Of a DNA stretch of 64,000 bases, positions 16,583 through 25,836 are shown piece by piece. A program made the position numbers and the translations under genes. Within the stretch, counting starts at the first letter, position 1. Each line of letters begins with the position of its first letter. Where the stretch lies: the NCBI RefSeq assembly GCF_007833635.1, contig NZ_CP031125.1, positions 992,001-1,056,000 on the forward strand. Reading direction: 5' to 3'. The notes under the pieces are model-generated. The model saw nothing but the letters and a program-made list of their open reading frames with translations. It was not told the DNA's origin and did not search any database. This stretch comes from Candidatus Pelagibacter sp. FZCC0015 (GTDB lineage: Bacteria; Pseudomonadota; Alphaproteobacteria; Pelagibacterales; Pelagibacteraceae).

Positions 16583-17458
16583 ATGTTCAAGTGGTTAGAA
16601 AAAAATTTACCTAAAATTGTAATGGCTCCTGCTGTTGGGTTAATAGGTTGGTTTGTATATGGCTTTGTACTTTGGACTTTATATATATCTTTTACTAATT
16701 CAAAAATTTTACCGAAATATGAATTATGGGGTTTTGGGCAGTATGAAAAGTTATGGGCATCTCGAAAATGGCTTATATCAGTAGATAATTTGCTTGTTTT
16801 TACAGCTTTATTTTTAATTTTTTGTATTGTGATTGGTATAATTCTAGCAATCTTTCTAGATCAAAAAATAAGAGCAGAAGGGGTTTTAAGAACAATTTAT
16901 TTATACCCAATGGCTTTATCATTTATCGTAACAGGTACTGCCTGGAAATGGATTTTAAACCCAACCCTTGGTATTCAAAAAATGTTTATAGATTGGGGCT
17001 TTGAGAACTTTACTTTTGATTGGCTGGTTAATAGGGAAATGGCAATTTACACCATAGTCATTGCAGGTGTTTGGCAATCCGCAGGATTTGTCATGGCTTT
17101 ATTTTTAGCAGGATTAAGATCCGTTGAGGATGAAATCGTTAAAGCTGCAAAAATTGATGGTGCTGGTTTGTTTACAGTTTATTGGAGAATATTGTTACCA
17201 ATGATGAGACCAGTATTTTTTACAAGCTTTGTAATTTTAGTTCATATATCAATTAAAAGTTATGATTTGATTGTCGCCTTAACTCAAGGTGGTCCAGGTA
17301 TCTCTACTACGATGCCAGCTTTATTTATGACACAAACCGCATTTCACAAAAGTCAAGTTGGGTTATCTGCAGCAAGTGCGATGATGATGTTTATGGCAGT
17401 AGCTGCAGTCATTATTCCATATTTATATTCAGAATTAAGGAGAGAAAATGCAAGATAA
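16583..17458 (+). CDS. Sugar ABC transporter permease 1
   Basis: A 291-residue inner-membrane permease of the MalF-like CUT1 class with six predicted helices. The EAA loop that contacts the ATPase is EIVKAAKIDGAGLFTVYWRILLP near residues 187-209 (region given for orientation). It overlaps the second permease by 11 bp, which points to coupled translation. Together with permease 2 it forms the translocation channel for the sugar captured by the upstream binding protein. Confidence 0.93.
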   Translation: MFKWLEKNLPKIVMAPAVGLIGWFVYGFVLWTLYISFTNSKILPKYELWGFGQYEKLWASRKWLISVDNLLVFTALFLIFCIVIGIILAIFLDQKIRAEGVLRTIYLYPMALSFIVTGTAWKWILNPTLGIQKMFIDWGFENFTFDWLVNREMAIYTIVIAGVWQSAGFVMALFLAGLRSVEDEIVKAAKIDGAGLFTVYWRILLPMMRPVFFTSFVILVHISIKSYDLIVALTQGGPGISTTMPALFMTQTAFHKSQVGLSAASAMMMFMAVAAVIIPYLYSELRRENAR

Positions 17459-18353
17459 TACACAATCATCTTCTTACCAGCAGCTTGAACAAAAATCAAA
17501 ATACACAAATATGTTTTTAAGATGGTTTTTGTATTTTGTTTTAATTCTATTTGCTTCTTATTTTATTTTTCCTTTATATGTAATGATTGTTACCTCATTA
17601 AAAACGATGGAAGAAATACGTCAAGGAACACTTTTATCTTGGCCGAGTGGATTAAATTTTGAATCTTGGGCAGTTGCTTGGGGAGGAAGAGGATATGGAG
17701 CAGGAGATACTTTTTTAAGACCTTATTTTTGGAATTCCATTAAGATGGTGGTACCTGCTGTATTTTTTTCTACCTTTATTGGAGCAATGACTGGATATGT
17801 TTTAACTAAATGGAGATTTAAAGGTGATAGTTGGGTGTTCTTATTTTTATTATTTGGATGTTTTATACCTTTTCAAGCAATATTACTTCCAATGGCTAGA
17901 ACTTTGGGAGTATTAGGTATTTCAAATTCAATAATTGGGTTAGTTTTAGTTCATACCGTTTACGGTATTCCATTTACCACTTTATTTTTTAGAAATTACT
18001 ATGTGTCAGTTCCAACAGAATTAGTAAAAGCTGCAAGAATTGACGGAGCTGGTTTCTTTAAAATATTTTTCAAAATTTTACTTCCAATATCAGCACCGAT
18101 AATTGTGGTAACAGTTATTTGGCAGTTTACTCAAATTTGGAATGACTTTTTATTTGGATCAACTTTTTCATTTGGTGAAGCAGCACCAATTCAAGTTGCT
18201 TTAAATAACATGGTTTTATCTAGTACAAGTGTTAAAGAATACAATGTTGATATGGCGTCAGCAATCATAGCAGGAGTGCCAACACTTATTGTGTATGTTT
18301 TAGCAGGCAAATATTTTATTAGAGGATTAACTTCAGGAGCAGTGAAAGGATAA
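17448..18353 (+). CDS. Sugar ABC transporter permease 2
   Basis: A 301-residue MalG-like permease with six predicted helices. The EAA motif ELVKAARIDGAGFF lies near residues 188-201. It starts inside the 3' end of permease 1 (11-bp overlap) with a good GGAG Shine-Dalgarno, and is followed 2 bp later by the ATPase gene. The C-terminal GLTSGAVKG is characteristic of CUT1 second permeases. Confidence 0.93.
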   Translation: MQDNTQSSSYQQLEQKSKYTNMFLRWFLYFVLILFASYFIFPLYVMIVTSLKTMEEIRQGTLLSWPSGLNFESWAVAWGGRGYGAGDTFLRPYFWNSIKMVVPAVFFSTFIGAMTGYVLTKWRFKGDSWVFLFLLFGCFIPFQAILLPMARTLGVLGISNSIIGLVLVHTVYGIPFTTLFFRNYYVSVPTELVKAARIDGAGFFKIFFKILLPISAPIIVVTVIWQFTQIWNDFLFGSTFSFGEAAPIQVALNNMVLSSTSVKEYNVDMASAIIAGVPTLIVYVLAGKYFIRGLTSGAVKG

Positions 18354-18355
18354 CA

Positions 18356-19450
18356 ATGAAAACATTAAAAATTGAAGATCTATCAAAAAATTTTGGGTCT
18401 ACAGAAGTATTAAGAAAAATTAATTTAGAGATAGATGAGGGAAATTTTTTAGTTTTATTAGGTCCTTCAGGATGCGGAAAATCTACATTACTAAATATTA
18501 TTGCAGGTTTAGAGACAATCAACGAAGGTAACGTTTTTATTGATGATTATAATGTCAGTAAAGTAGAGCCAAAAGACAGAAATATTGCAATGGTTTTCCA
18601 ATCATACGCTTTATATCCTTCGATGAATGTAAGAGAGAATATGATTTTTGGTCTGAAACAAGCAAAGACTTCAAAAGAAAAAATTGAACAACAGCTAGAG
18701 AAGGTATCTAAATTTTTACAAGTTGATCAATTATTAGAAAGAAAACCATCTCAATTGTCTGGAGGACAGAGACAAAGGGTTGCTATTGGAAGAGCATTAG
18801 TAAGAGAACCTAGAATATTTTTATTTGATGAACCTTTATCTAACTTAGATGCAAAATTAAGAGTAGAGATGAGAAGAGAAATTAAAAAACTTCACCAACA
18901 ATTAAAAACAACAGTTGTATATGTAACTCATGATCAAACTGAAGCGATGAGTTTAGGGACAAGAATTGCAATTATGAATCATGGTGTTATTCAACAAAAT
19001 GATACACCTGAAAATATTTATAATAAACCAAGCAACACATTTGTAGCTGATTTTATTGGATCACCATCTATGAATTTAATTAAAGGAATTTTAAAAGAAA
19101 GCTCAGGTGAAATATCTTTTTCAGTAAGTGGTTCTAATGTTGAAATTCCAATTAAAGATTATGAATTTATAGATAAATCTAATTTAAATAATAAAGAAGT
19201 TTTCTTTGGTATAAGACCAGAACATATTTACTTTAAAAAATCTAATGAAAGTGATTTTGAAATTAATTTAAGAGCGGATTTAAGTGAGTATATCGGTCAC
19301 GAACAGATAATGACTTTTGATTATGCTAATCAAGAAATCTTAGCTAAATTTCCTTCAACAATTAAAATTGAATTATCAAAAGAAACAAAATTATATTTTG
19401 ATTTAACTCAAACATCATTATTTGATGCTCAAACTGAGGAGAGAATATAA
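18356..19450 (+). CDS. Sugar ABC transporter ATPase (UgpC/MsmK type)
   Basis: A 364-residue ATPase. Walker A GPSGCGKST is near residues 38-46, the Q-loop FQSYALYP near 82, the signature LSGGQRQRVA near 134-143, and Walker B LFDEPLSNLDA near 157-167. The C-terminal part (about 240-364) is the OB-type regulatory domain of CUT1 ATPases. It energises the two permeases upstream. The next gene starts one base after its stop. Confidence 0.95.
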   Translation: MKTLKIEDLSKNFGSTEVLRKINLEIDEGNFLVLLGPSGCGKSTLLNIIAGLETINEGNVFIDDYNVSKVEPKDRNIAMVFQSYALYPSMNVRENMIFGLKQAKTSKEKIEQQLEKVSKFLQVDQLLERKPSQLSGGQRQRVAIGRALVREPRIFLFDEPLSNLDAKLRVEMRREIKKLHQQLKTTVVYVTHDQTEAMSLGTRIAIMNHGVIQQNDTPENIYNKPSNTFVADFIGSPSMNLIKGILKESSGEISFSVSGSNVEIPIKDYEFIDKSNLNNKEVFFGIRPEHIYFKKSNESDFEINLRADLSEYIGHEQIMTFDYANQEILAKFPSTIKIELSKETKLYFDLTQTSLFDAQTEERI

Positions 19451-19451
19451 G

Positions 19452-20213
19452 ATGAAGGTTAAATATTCTGATTTAAAAAATAAAAGAGTGTTTATTACTG
19501 GTGGCGGTTCAGGGATTGGAGCCTCAATAGTCGAACATTTTTGTGAACAAGGAAGCGAAGTTTATTTTGTAGATATTGATCTAAAAGAAACCAAAAAACT
19601 TTTAAATAAAATTAAGAAAAATAAATTTAGAACTCCAACATTCATTGAATGTAATTTGTTAGATATTAATAAATTAGAAAAAACAATTAAAAATATTATT
19701 GCAAAAAAAGGTCCAATACATGCTTTAATTAATAATGCAGCTAATGATGATAGACACACAACAGATCAGGTTGATGAAAAATATTGGGAAAATAGAATGG
19801 CAATTAACTTAAAACATTATTTTTTTGCAGCTAAAGCTGTTGTTAAATCTATGAAAAAAATGAAAGCTGGTTCAATTGTAAATTTAAGTTCGGTGTCATG
19901 GATGCTAGGTGAAGGTGATAAAGTTGTTTATGAAACTGCAAAATCTGCAGTAGTCGGTTTAACAAGATCTTTTGCACAAGAGTATGGAAAATATAATATC
20001 AGAACCAATTCAGTAGTTCCTGGATCTATAGCTACTGAAAGACAAATAAAACATTGGTTAACACCAAAGTACAAAAAACTTATTTTAGACAGCCAAGCTT
20101 TAAAAAGACAATTAAAACCTAATGATGTAGCTCAAATGGTGATGTTTTTAGCATCAGATCAATCATCTGGATGCACAAAACAAAGCTTTATTGTTGATGG
20201 TGGTATAACTTGA
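19452..20213 (+). CDS. Short-chain dehydrogenase/reductase (SDR), sugar operon
   Basis: The protein is 253 residues from the ATG at 19452, which I prefer over earlier in-frame starts because it comes right after the ATPase stop and gives a normal SDR N-terminus. It has TGGGSGIGAS near residues 16-25, NNAAND near 93-98, the catalytic Ser in NLSSVSW and Tyr/Lys in YETAKSA. SDRs in sugar ABC operons often oxidise the free sugar at C1 or an intermediate, such as galactose/fucose/arabinose dehydrogenases. That would fit the aldose 1-epimerase immediately downstream. Exact substrate unknown. Confidence 0.88.
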   Translation: MKVKYSDLKNKRVFITGGGSGIGASIVEHFCEQGSEVYFVDIDLKETKKLLNKIKKNKFRTPTFIECNLLDINKLEKTIKNIIAKKGPIHALINNAANDDRHTTDQVDEKYWENRMAINLKHYFFAAKAVVKSMKKMKAGSIVNLSSVSWMLGEGDKVVYETAKSAVVGLTRSFAQEYGKYNIRTNSVVPGSIATERQIKHWLTPKYKKLILDSQALKRQLKPNDVAQMVMFLASDQSSGCTKQSFIVDGGIT

Positions 20214-20218
20214 TCTAG

Positions 20219-21187
20219 GTGAAAGTTGAAAGTTCTACAATTCAAAATAAATTTCTAAGAGTTCAAACTCTTAATTATGGCGCTAGTCTTTTTGAAGTTT
20301 ATCACAAGAAAAAGAAAATAAATTTAATTTTAAATTTAGGATCAAAACAAAACTATCGGTACAAACATCCAAGTGTTGGATCTACTTGTGGAAGATATGC
20401 AGGTAGAATTTCCAATGCAAAATTTAAGATAGGTAATAAAAAATTTAATTTAAATAGAAATGAGGGAAAAAATATACTGCATGGTGGTAAAGTTGGTTTC
20501 TCAATTCTTCCATGGAAAAAATTAAATCAAACAAAAGATAAAATAGTATATCAACTTCATTCAGCAAATGATGATCAAGGCTTTCCGGGAGATCTTGTTG
20601 TCAATTGTACTTATCAATTAATAAATAAATATCTAATTATAAAATATGAATACAAATCCAATAAAAGCACTCATGTTAATTTAACCAATCATAGTTATTG
20701 GAACTTAGAAAAAAATAAAAAAAATATGATTTATAGTCATGAGTTAAAATTAAACTCATATAAATATCTTCAAATAAATAAAAATTTAATTCCAACTGGT
20801 AGATTTAAAAATGTAAACAAATCTATTTACGATTTTTCGAATTTTGAAAACATTAGAAAAAAATTAGATTATTTTAAAAATAAAAAACTTAATGTTAAAT
20901 TTAAAGGTTTTGATAACACTTTTGTTGTAAAGAAAAATATTAGAAATTATGTTGGAACTTTAAAAAATAATAATACTAACATTCAAGTTGATTTTTTTTC
21001 AAATTTACCCGGTGTTCAACTTTATTCAGCACAAAATCTAAATTACAAAAAAAAATTATTTCCCTATCAAGGTATTTGTTTAGAAACACAATATTTTCCT
21101 GATGCTCCTAACAAAAAAAATTTTCCTAGCACTTTAATTAAACCTAATAAAAGGTATACATGCTTTACAAAAATTAAAATTAATTAA
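20219..21187 (+). CDS. Aldose 1-epimerase (galactose mutarotase family)
   Basis: A 322-residue GalM-family protein that starts with GTG at 20219. Family motifs include GRYAGRISNAKF near residues 60-71, HGGKVGFS near 90, the catalytic His in NLTNHSYWNL and the catalytic Glu in ICLETQYFPDAPN. It interconverts alpha and beta anomers of aldoses, which speeds use of the imported sugar by an anomer-specific dehydrogenase. The protein is very Lys/Asn rich, as is usual in the lowest-GC SAR11 genes. It sits between the SDR and a Gfo/Idh/MocA dehydrogenase. Confidence 0.88.
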   Translation: MKVESSTIQNKFLRVQTLNYGASLFEVYHKKKKINLILNLGSKQNYRYKHPSVGSTCGRYAGRISNAKFKIGNKKFNLNRNEGKNILHGGKVGFSILPWKKLNQTKDKIVYQLHSANDDQGFPGDLVVNCTYQLINKYLIIKYEYKSNKSTHVNLTNHSYWNLEKNKKNMIYSHELKLNSYKYLQINKNLIPTGRFKNVNKSIYDFSNFENIRKKLDYFKNKKLNVKFKGFDNTFVVKKNIRNYVGTLKNNNTNIQVDFFSNLPGVQLYSAQNLNYKKKLFPYQGICLETQYFPDAPNKKNFPSTLIKPNKRYTCFTKIKIN

Positions 21188-21190
21188 TTT

Positions 21191-22228
21191 ATGAGTAAAA
21201 AAATTAATATCTCTATAGTTGGAACAGGATTAATGGGTTTACAACATATTAAAGCCATTAAAAAATCAAAGAAAGCAAATCTTCATTCAATAGTAGATAT
21301 TAGTAACAACGCTAAAAATTTATCAAAAAAATATAAAATCCCATTATATTCTAATGTATTAGAGCTTTTAAATTCAAAAAAACTAGATGCTGTAATAGTT
21401 GCTACTCCCAATCAATTGCATGAAAAACATACAGTAAGTTTTTTAAAAAATAAAATACCTGTTCTGTTAGAAAAACCTATTTCAGATAACATTCAATCTG
21501 CAAAAAAAATTATAAGTAGTGCTAATAAGAATAAAACACCATTATTGATTGGATATCATCGTCGGCACAATTCTATAGTCTCTAAAGCAAAAGAGATTAT
21601 TAACAAAGGTAAATTGGGCAACATCGTTTCTGCAAATGTTTTGTGTTGGTTGTACAAACACAAAGCTTATTACAATGAAAAATGGAGAGTCAGGAAAGGT
21701 GGGGGGCCTTTAGGAATTAATTTAGTGCATGATATTGATATGATTTGTTATTTATTAGGTTCAATAAAATATGTGCAAGCATTTACAACAAATAAAACTA
21801 GAAAATTTCAAGTAGAGGATACAGCTACAATAAGCTTGATCTTTGATTCAGGAGTGCTTTGTACACTTAATTTGTCAGATACAATTGTTGCACCGTGGAG
21901 TTATGAATTAACTGCTGGAGAAAATCCTGCATACCCAATTACCAACCAATCTGCTTATATGATTGGAGGTACTAAAGGTTCTTTACAGTTTCCCAATCTT
22001 AAATATTGGTTTTATAAAAAAGAAAGAAGTTGGTGGAACAAAATTTTTGTTAATGAAGATAAAAACAAAAAAGATGATAATACATTAGTAAATCAAATTG
22101 ATCATTTTGCTGATGTTGTAACAAAAAAGGCTAAACCAAAAGTTAATGGTAATGATGGTTTAATCTCTCTTAAAATTTTTGCTGCTATAACTAAAAGTGC
22201 AAAAACTGGAAAGAAAATTAAAATTTAA
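21191..22228 (+). CDS. Gfo/Idh/MocA family oxidoreductase, sugar operon
   Basis: A 345-residue oxidoreductase. The Rossmann motif VGTGLMG is near residues 9-15, the conserved LLEKPIS near 92-98, and a catalytic His-Asp in NLVHDIDM near 175-182. The C-terminal domain is standard. It follows the epimerase by 3 bp, so it is the last gene of the sugar operon and probably oxidises the imported sugar or cyclitol. It converges with the tartrate-type dehydrogenase with a 4-bp overlap. Confidence 0.88.
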   Translation: MSKKINISIVGTGLMGLQHIKAIKKSKKANLHSIVDISNNAKNLSKKYKIPLYSNVLELLNSKKLDAVIVATPNQLHEKHTVSFLKNKIPVLLEKPISDNIQSAKKIISSANKNKTPLLIGYHRRHNSIVSKAKEIINKGKLGNIVSANVLCWLYKHKAYYNEKWRVRKGGGPLGINLVHDIDMICYLLGSIKYVQAFTTNKTRKFQVEDTATISLIFDSGVLCTLNLSDTIVAPWSYELTAGENPAYPITNQSAYMIGGTKGSLQFPNLKYWFYKKERSWWNKIFVNEDKNKKDDNTLVNQIDHFADVVTKKAKPKVNGNDGLISLKIFAAITKSAKTGKKIKI

Positions 22229-23289
22229 AGATTAGCTAAAATAGAATTAGAAGATTTAATAGTATCAGCATCACCCCCTAAATCTTTAGTTCTGTTACTT
22301 TTATCACTTAAAGATTTTTCAATTGCTTCAACTATTGAATTAGATGCTTCTTTTTCACCTAAATAATCTAGCATCATTGCTCCAGACCAAATTTGTCCTA
22401 CAGGATTAGCAATTCCTTTTCCTGCAATATCAGGGGCAGAACCGTGAACTGGTTCAAACAAAGATGGAAATTTATTTTCTGGATTAATATTTCCAGAGGG
22501 GGCAATTCCAATTGTTCCTGTGCAAGCAGGCCCTAAGTCTGAAAGAATATCTCCAAATAAATTCGATGCTACTACAACATCAAACCATTCAGGATTGAGC
22601 ACAAATCTAGCAACTAAAATATCAATATGAAATTGATCTGTTTTAATTTCAGGATAGTTTTTTTTCATTTCATTAAATCTTTCATCCCAAAAAGGCATTG
22701 TAATTGAAATTCCGTTTGATTTTGTTGCATTTGTTAATTTTTTTCTTTTTCGTTGTTTAGCTAATTCAAAAGCAAATTTCTGAACTCTGTCTATTCCATG
22801 TGCCGACATAATAGTTTCTTGAATTGCAATTTCTCTATCAGTATTTTTATACATTCTTCCGCCTACAGTAGAATATTCTCCCTCTGTATTCTCTCTAACA
22901 ATCAACATATCGATATCACCAGGTTTTTTGTTGGCTAGAGGAGGATTAATACCAGGGAAAAGTTTTACGGGTCTAAGATTTATGTATTGATCAAATTCTC
23001 TTCTAAACTGAAGCAAGGATCCCCATAAAGAAATATGATCTGGTACTCTATCTGGCATACCAACTGCTCCAAAAAATATAGCATCATGTTTTCCTAATTT
23101 TTCTTTCCAATCATCAGGAAGCATTTTTCCATGTTTTTCGTAATAATCACAGGAAGCAAAATCATATTCTGTAAAATTTATTTTAAATTGATGTTTTAAA
23201 GCAACATCTTTTAAAACTTTTAAGCCTTCAGGTAACACCTCTTTACCAATCCCGTCACCAGCTATTGAAGCAATGTTATATTCTTTCAT
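22225..23289 (-). CDS. Tartrate / D-malate dehydrogenase (isocitrate/isopropylmalate dehydrogenase superfamily)
   Basis: A beta-decarboxylating dehydrogenase of 354 residues from the ATG at 23289 (a TTG 21 bases upstream is also in frame but less likely). It begins YNIASIAGDGIGKEV. Substrate Arg residues occur in LQFRREFDQYINLRPVK, the metal-site Asp residues in ASNLFGDILSDLG, and the NAD-binding EPVHGSAPDIAGKG follows. The segment FFGAVGMPDRVPDHISLWG is typical of tartrate dehydrogenase/D-malate dehydrogenase (TtuC/DmlA) rather than LeuB. It would turn D-malate, tartrate or a similar 2-hydroxydiacid into pyruvate or hydroxypyruvate-type products. Confidence 0.85.
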   Translation of the reverse strand: MKEYNIASIAGDGIGKEVLPEGLKVLKDVALKHQFKINFTEYDFASCDYYEKHGKMLPDDWKEKLGKHDAIFFGAVGMPDRVPDHISLWGSLLQFRREFDQYINLRPVKLFPGINPPLANKKPGDIDMLIVRENTEGEYSTVGGRMYKNTDREIAIQETIMSAHGIDRVQKFAFELAKQRKRKKLTNATKSNGISITMPFWDERFNEMKKNYPEIKTDQFHIDILVARFVLNPEWFDVVVASNLFGDILSDLGPACTGTIGIAPSGNINPENKFPSLFEPVHGSAPDIAGKGIANPVGQIWSGAMMLDYLGEKEASNSIVEAIEKSLSDKSNRTKDLGGDADTIKSSNSILANL

Positions 23290-23393
23290 TAGTTGATTTT
23301 TATACTGCAAAATATCAATAAATTACATTGTTAAATTAATATTAAATTTTAAACCTTCATTGTTTTGACATATTTTTTTTGCTAACTTTGCTT

Positions 23394-23903
23394 ATGAAAA
23401 AAATAATCCTACTTGCTTTATTTAGTTTATTATTTTTCACAAATTCAAATGCTGCATGTGACGATCCTTTAACAGAAGGTGTTGATTATTCTAATTGTAG
23501 ATTTTCAGACTCACAAGATTTACAAGGAAGTTATCTTCCAAATTCAAATCTTTCCTTTGCAAGTTTCATTCAAGTAAACTTTGATAAAAGTATAATGATG
23601 ACTTCAAATCTATCGTTTGGAACTTTTCCAGAGTCTACCTTTGTAAGAGCTAACCTTTATGAATCAGTTTCTATAGGGGCAAATTTTGAAAAAACTAATT
23701 TTACTGGTGCTAACTTAACTCGAGTTGATTTTATGGGAGCAACCTTAATCGAAGCAAATTTTCAAAACTCTAATTTAATGGAAGCTAACTTTACTTCTTC
23801 TAACATCACTAACGCTAATTTCGATGGAGCTAATTTGACTGGAGCAACGTGGACCAATGGTCAAACTTGTGGTCCAGAATCTATTGGTACTTGTAAACAA
23901 TAA
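23394..23903 (+). CDS. Secreted pentapeptide-repeat protein
   Basis: A protein of 169 residues from the ATG at 23394, chosen because it begins with a clean signal peptide MKKIILLALFSLLFF ending near SNAA. From about residue 40 to 155 it is a run of pentapeptide repeats of the A(N/D)LXX type (ANFEKTNFTG, ANLTRVDFMG, ANFQNSNLME, ANFDGANLTG), which fold as a right-handed quadrilateral beta-helix. Four Cys lie outside the repeats. It is probably periplasmic or surface-located; the function is unknown. A 97-residue ORF follows 3 bp later. Confidence 0.85.
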   Translation: MKKIILLALFSLLFFTNSNAACDDPLTEGVDYSNCRFSDSQDLQGSYLPNSNLSFASFIQVNFDKSIMMTSNLSFGTFPESTFVRANLYESVSIGANFEKTNFTGANLTRVDFMGATLIEANFQNSNLMEANFTSSNITNANFDGANLTGATWTNGQTCGPESIGTCKQ

Positions 23904-23906
23904 TTA

Positions 23907-24200
23907 ATGAATACTTCAGTAAATACTGATGATGTTATCTTTAATTTTTTTAAACAAATTTGTGATGAAAAAGATGATAAAAAATGTGTTGAGCTTGGAA
24001 ACGAGTGGATAAAGGCAATGGAAACTAATTTATCTGAAATGGAGAAAAATCTAAATGGGGCTGATTATATTAAGCATAAAGATGACATTCAAAGTAACAG
24101 AAACCATCTTGATAGTTTAAAAAACAAAACTTCATCTGAATGGAGACAGTACGCTACACAATGTATGATCGAAATAATGAATCATAAAGGCCAGAAATAA
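23907..24200 (+). CDS. Hypothetical protein, 97 residues
   Basis: I do not recognise this gene. It is a soluble, mainly helical, charged protein with two Cys in the segment CDEKDDKKC (residues 19-27) and another in ATQCMIEIM near the C-terminus. There is no signal peptide. It sits 3 bp after the pentapeptide-repeat gene and its stop overlaps the start of a 29-residue membrane peptide (TAATG), so the three are probably one transcript. Confidence 0.6.
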   Translation: MNTSVNTDDVIFNFFKQICDEKDDKKCVELGNEWIKAMETNLSEMEKNLNGADYIKHKDDIQSNRNHLDSLKNKTSSEWRQYATQCMIEIMNHKGQK

Positions 24201-24289
24201 TGAGTAATCAGGAAAGAGTTTTTTTAATCATTTGTGCTTCTTTGATCATCTTCACTTTGCACTATTTAATTGAAAAACATTTTTTTTAA
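24200..24289 (+). CDS. Small hydrophobic protein, 29 residues
   Basis: The ATG at 24200 overlaps the preceding stop (TAATG). The peptide has one hydrophobic helix (residues 7-24, VFLIICASLIIFTLHYLI) between a polar N-terminus and a basic end EKHFF. It looks like a single-pass membrane peptide. Support comes from the coupling to the gene upstream; no family is recognised. The TPP riboswitch begins about 37 bp after its stop. Confidence 0.5.
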   Translation: MSNQERVFLIICASLIIFTLHYLIEKHFF

Positions 24290-24325
24290 AAAGACTATCA
24301 ATAATTATAAAAATACATTAAATAC

Positions 24326-24393
24326 TTAATAAGGGGTGTCTTAACAGACTGAGATCATACCCTAAGAACCTGTCCGGTAATTCAGAAAGGGAT
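24326..24393 (+). ncRNA. TPP riboswitch (THI element)
   Basis: The conserved THI-box blocks appear in order: GGGGTGTC (24333-24340), GACTGAGA (24347-24354), ATACCC, GAACCTG (24366-24372), CCGGTAATTC (24374-24383) and the closing AAAGGGA (24387-24393). The last block also works as the Shine-Dalgarno for the ATG at 24397, so thiamine diphosphate binding should hide the ribosome site. Control is therefore most likely translational. No terminator hairpin lies between it and the gene. Confidence 0.95.
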
Positions 24394-24396
24394 AAA

Positions 24397-25836
24397 ATGG
24401 ATAAAACATATTTTTTAACTCAATCAACATCATTAATATTAGTAATCGCAATTAGTTTAATATTTGCTTTTTTAGGAATTCTTCATTCTAAAAAATTTAC
24501 AGGAATTAATAATTATTTAACTGCAAATAGAAACATCAGTTTATTTTCACTTACCACAAGTCTTGTAGCATCAGCTTTAGGTGCTTGGATTTTATTTGGT
24601 CCAGTGGCGGCTGCAACATGGGGTGGAGTAGGCGCTGTTATTGGTTATGCATTAGGCACAGCTTTTCCAATGATTTTCTTAATTTATTTTGGAAAAAAAA
24701 TTAGAAATGAGTTTCCAAAAGGATCTTCTTTAGTTGAGTTTATGAGAAAGAGATTTGGCAAAAGTCTTTTTAAGCTAATTTTGTTAATGACAATCTTTTA
24801 CATGTTCATTTTTCTTTGCGCAGAAGTAACGGCAGTTGCTGTATTAATTAATTATATATCAGGAACAGAATTATGGATTACAGCATTAATAGTCTTGGTA
24901 GCTACCTTAAGCTACACCCTTTATGGTGGATTAAGAGCATCAATATTTACTGATAATATTCAAATGATTGTAATTGGTGTTTTATTATTTATTTTGATTT
25001 CAATTATTAGTTCATCTTCAGGAGATAATTTTTCTTTTTCTTTAATTAATGAGAAAAACCCTCAACTAATAAGTTCAAATTATATTCCAGGATATACTGC
25101 TGGATTAACTTTCTTTATAGCAGTTGCAGCAACAAATTTATTTCATCAAGGAAACTGGCAAAGAGTGTATGCAGCAAAAGATTATCAAACATTAAAAACT
25201 AGTTTGATAATTTCTTTCTTTATTATTATTCCAATAGTTTTTTTAATGGGTTTTATTGGAATGGTTTCATTTTCAATGGATTCATCTGTTAGACCTGATT
25301 TAGGTTTTTTTAGTTTATTATTAAAAGATCAAACTGAAATTTTATCCTTATTGATTATTATTCTTGGTCTTGCATTAACAATTTCTACTGTTGATACTTT
25401 GGTTAATGCTATTTCTAGTTTATTTGTAGTTGATGGCAAAGCAACTTTTAATTTAGATAAAAAAACTGATTACTTAAAAATATCTAAATATTTCATTTTA
25501 ATTTTATCTGTAATTACATTTGGTGTTGCTTCAAAAGGATTTGATATTTTATATTTATTCTTACTTGCAGATTTATTTTGTTGTGCGTTTGTAGTGACTG
25601 TTTTTTATAGCTTCTATAATAAAGTGGATGAAAAAACCGCTTATGTTTCAATTATAATTGGTTTAGTTGCTGGATTTTTAATGTTTCCATTTCCAGATTT
25701 TTCTAAAAGTTTATTAGTGGGAGTATTTTTGTCTAAAGACCTGTTTTCACCATTTATAGCTCAATCTTTATTATTTTTATCTTTTTTGATTGCAACATTC
25801 TTGCCTGCAATAATTTTAAAAATTAAATTTAGATAG
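24397..25836 (+). CDS. thiV: Sodium:solute symporter under TPP riboswitch control (ThiV-type, putative HMP/thiamin-precursor transporter)
   Basis: A 479-residue SSS-family permease with about 13 predicted helices. Family features are the first-helix region FLGILHSKKFTGINNYLTANR, ALGAWILFGPVAAATWGG near residues 60-77 and TLYGGLRASIFTDNIQM near 170-186. The TPP riboswitch in its leader marks it as a thiamin-related importer. In Candidatus Pelagibacter a riboswitch-linked SSS permease (thiV) was proposed to import the thiamin pyrimidine precursor HMP, for which these cells are auxotrophic. Substrate is inferred from that work and from the riboswitch. It converges with the thioredoxin-like gene (8-bp overlap). 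Confidence 0.88.
   Translation: MDKTYFLTQSTSLILVIAISLIFAFLGILHSKKFTGINNYLTANRNISLFSLTTSLVASALGAWILFGPVAAATWGGVGAVIGYALGTAFPMIFLIYFGKKIRNEFPKGSSLVEFMRKRFGKSLFKLILLMTIFYMFIFLCAEVTAVAVLINYISGTELWITALIVLVATLSYTLYGGLRASIFTDNIQMIVIGVLLFILISIISSSSGDNFSFSLINEKNPQLISSNYIPGYTAGLTFFIAVAATNLFHQGNWQRVYAAKDYQTLKTSLIISFFIIIPIVFLMGFIGMVSFSMDSSVRPDLGFFSLLLKDQTEILSLLIIILGLALTISTVDTLVNAISSLFVVDGKATFNLDKKTDYLKISKYFILILSVITFGVASKGFDILYLFLLADLFCCAFVVTVFYSFYNKVDEKTAYVSIIIGLVAGFLMFPFPDFSKSLLVGVFLSKDLFSPFIAQSLLFLSFLIATFLPAIILKIKFR

Noticed and set aside
23365-23392. Perfect TTGACA (23365-23370) before the pentapeptide-repeat gene
   Set aside because: No -10 element at an acceptable distance; the expected place would fall on the start codon.
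24000-24400. Glycine riboswitch near the glyoxylate-shunt or thiV genes
   Set aside because: SAR11 glycine riboswitches are known upstream of malate synthase; only TPP-type motifs are seen here, and no such gene is in the window.
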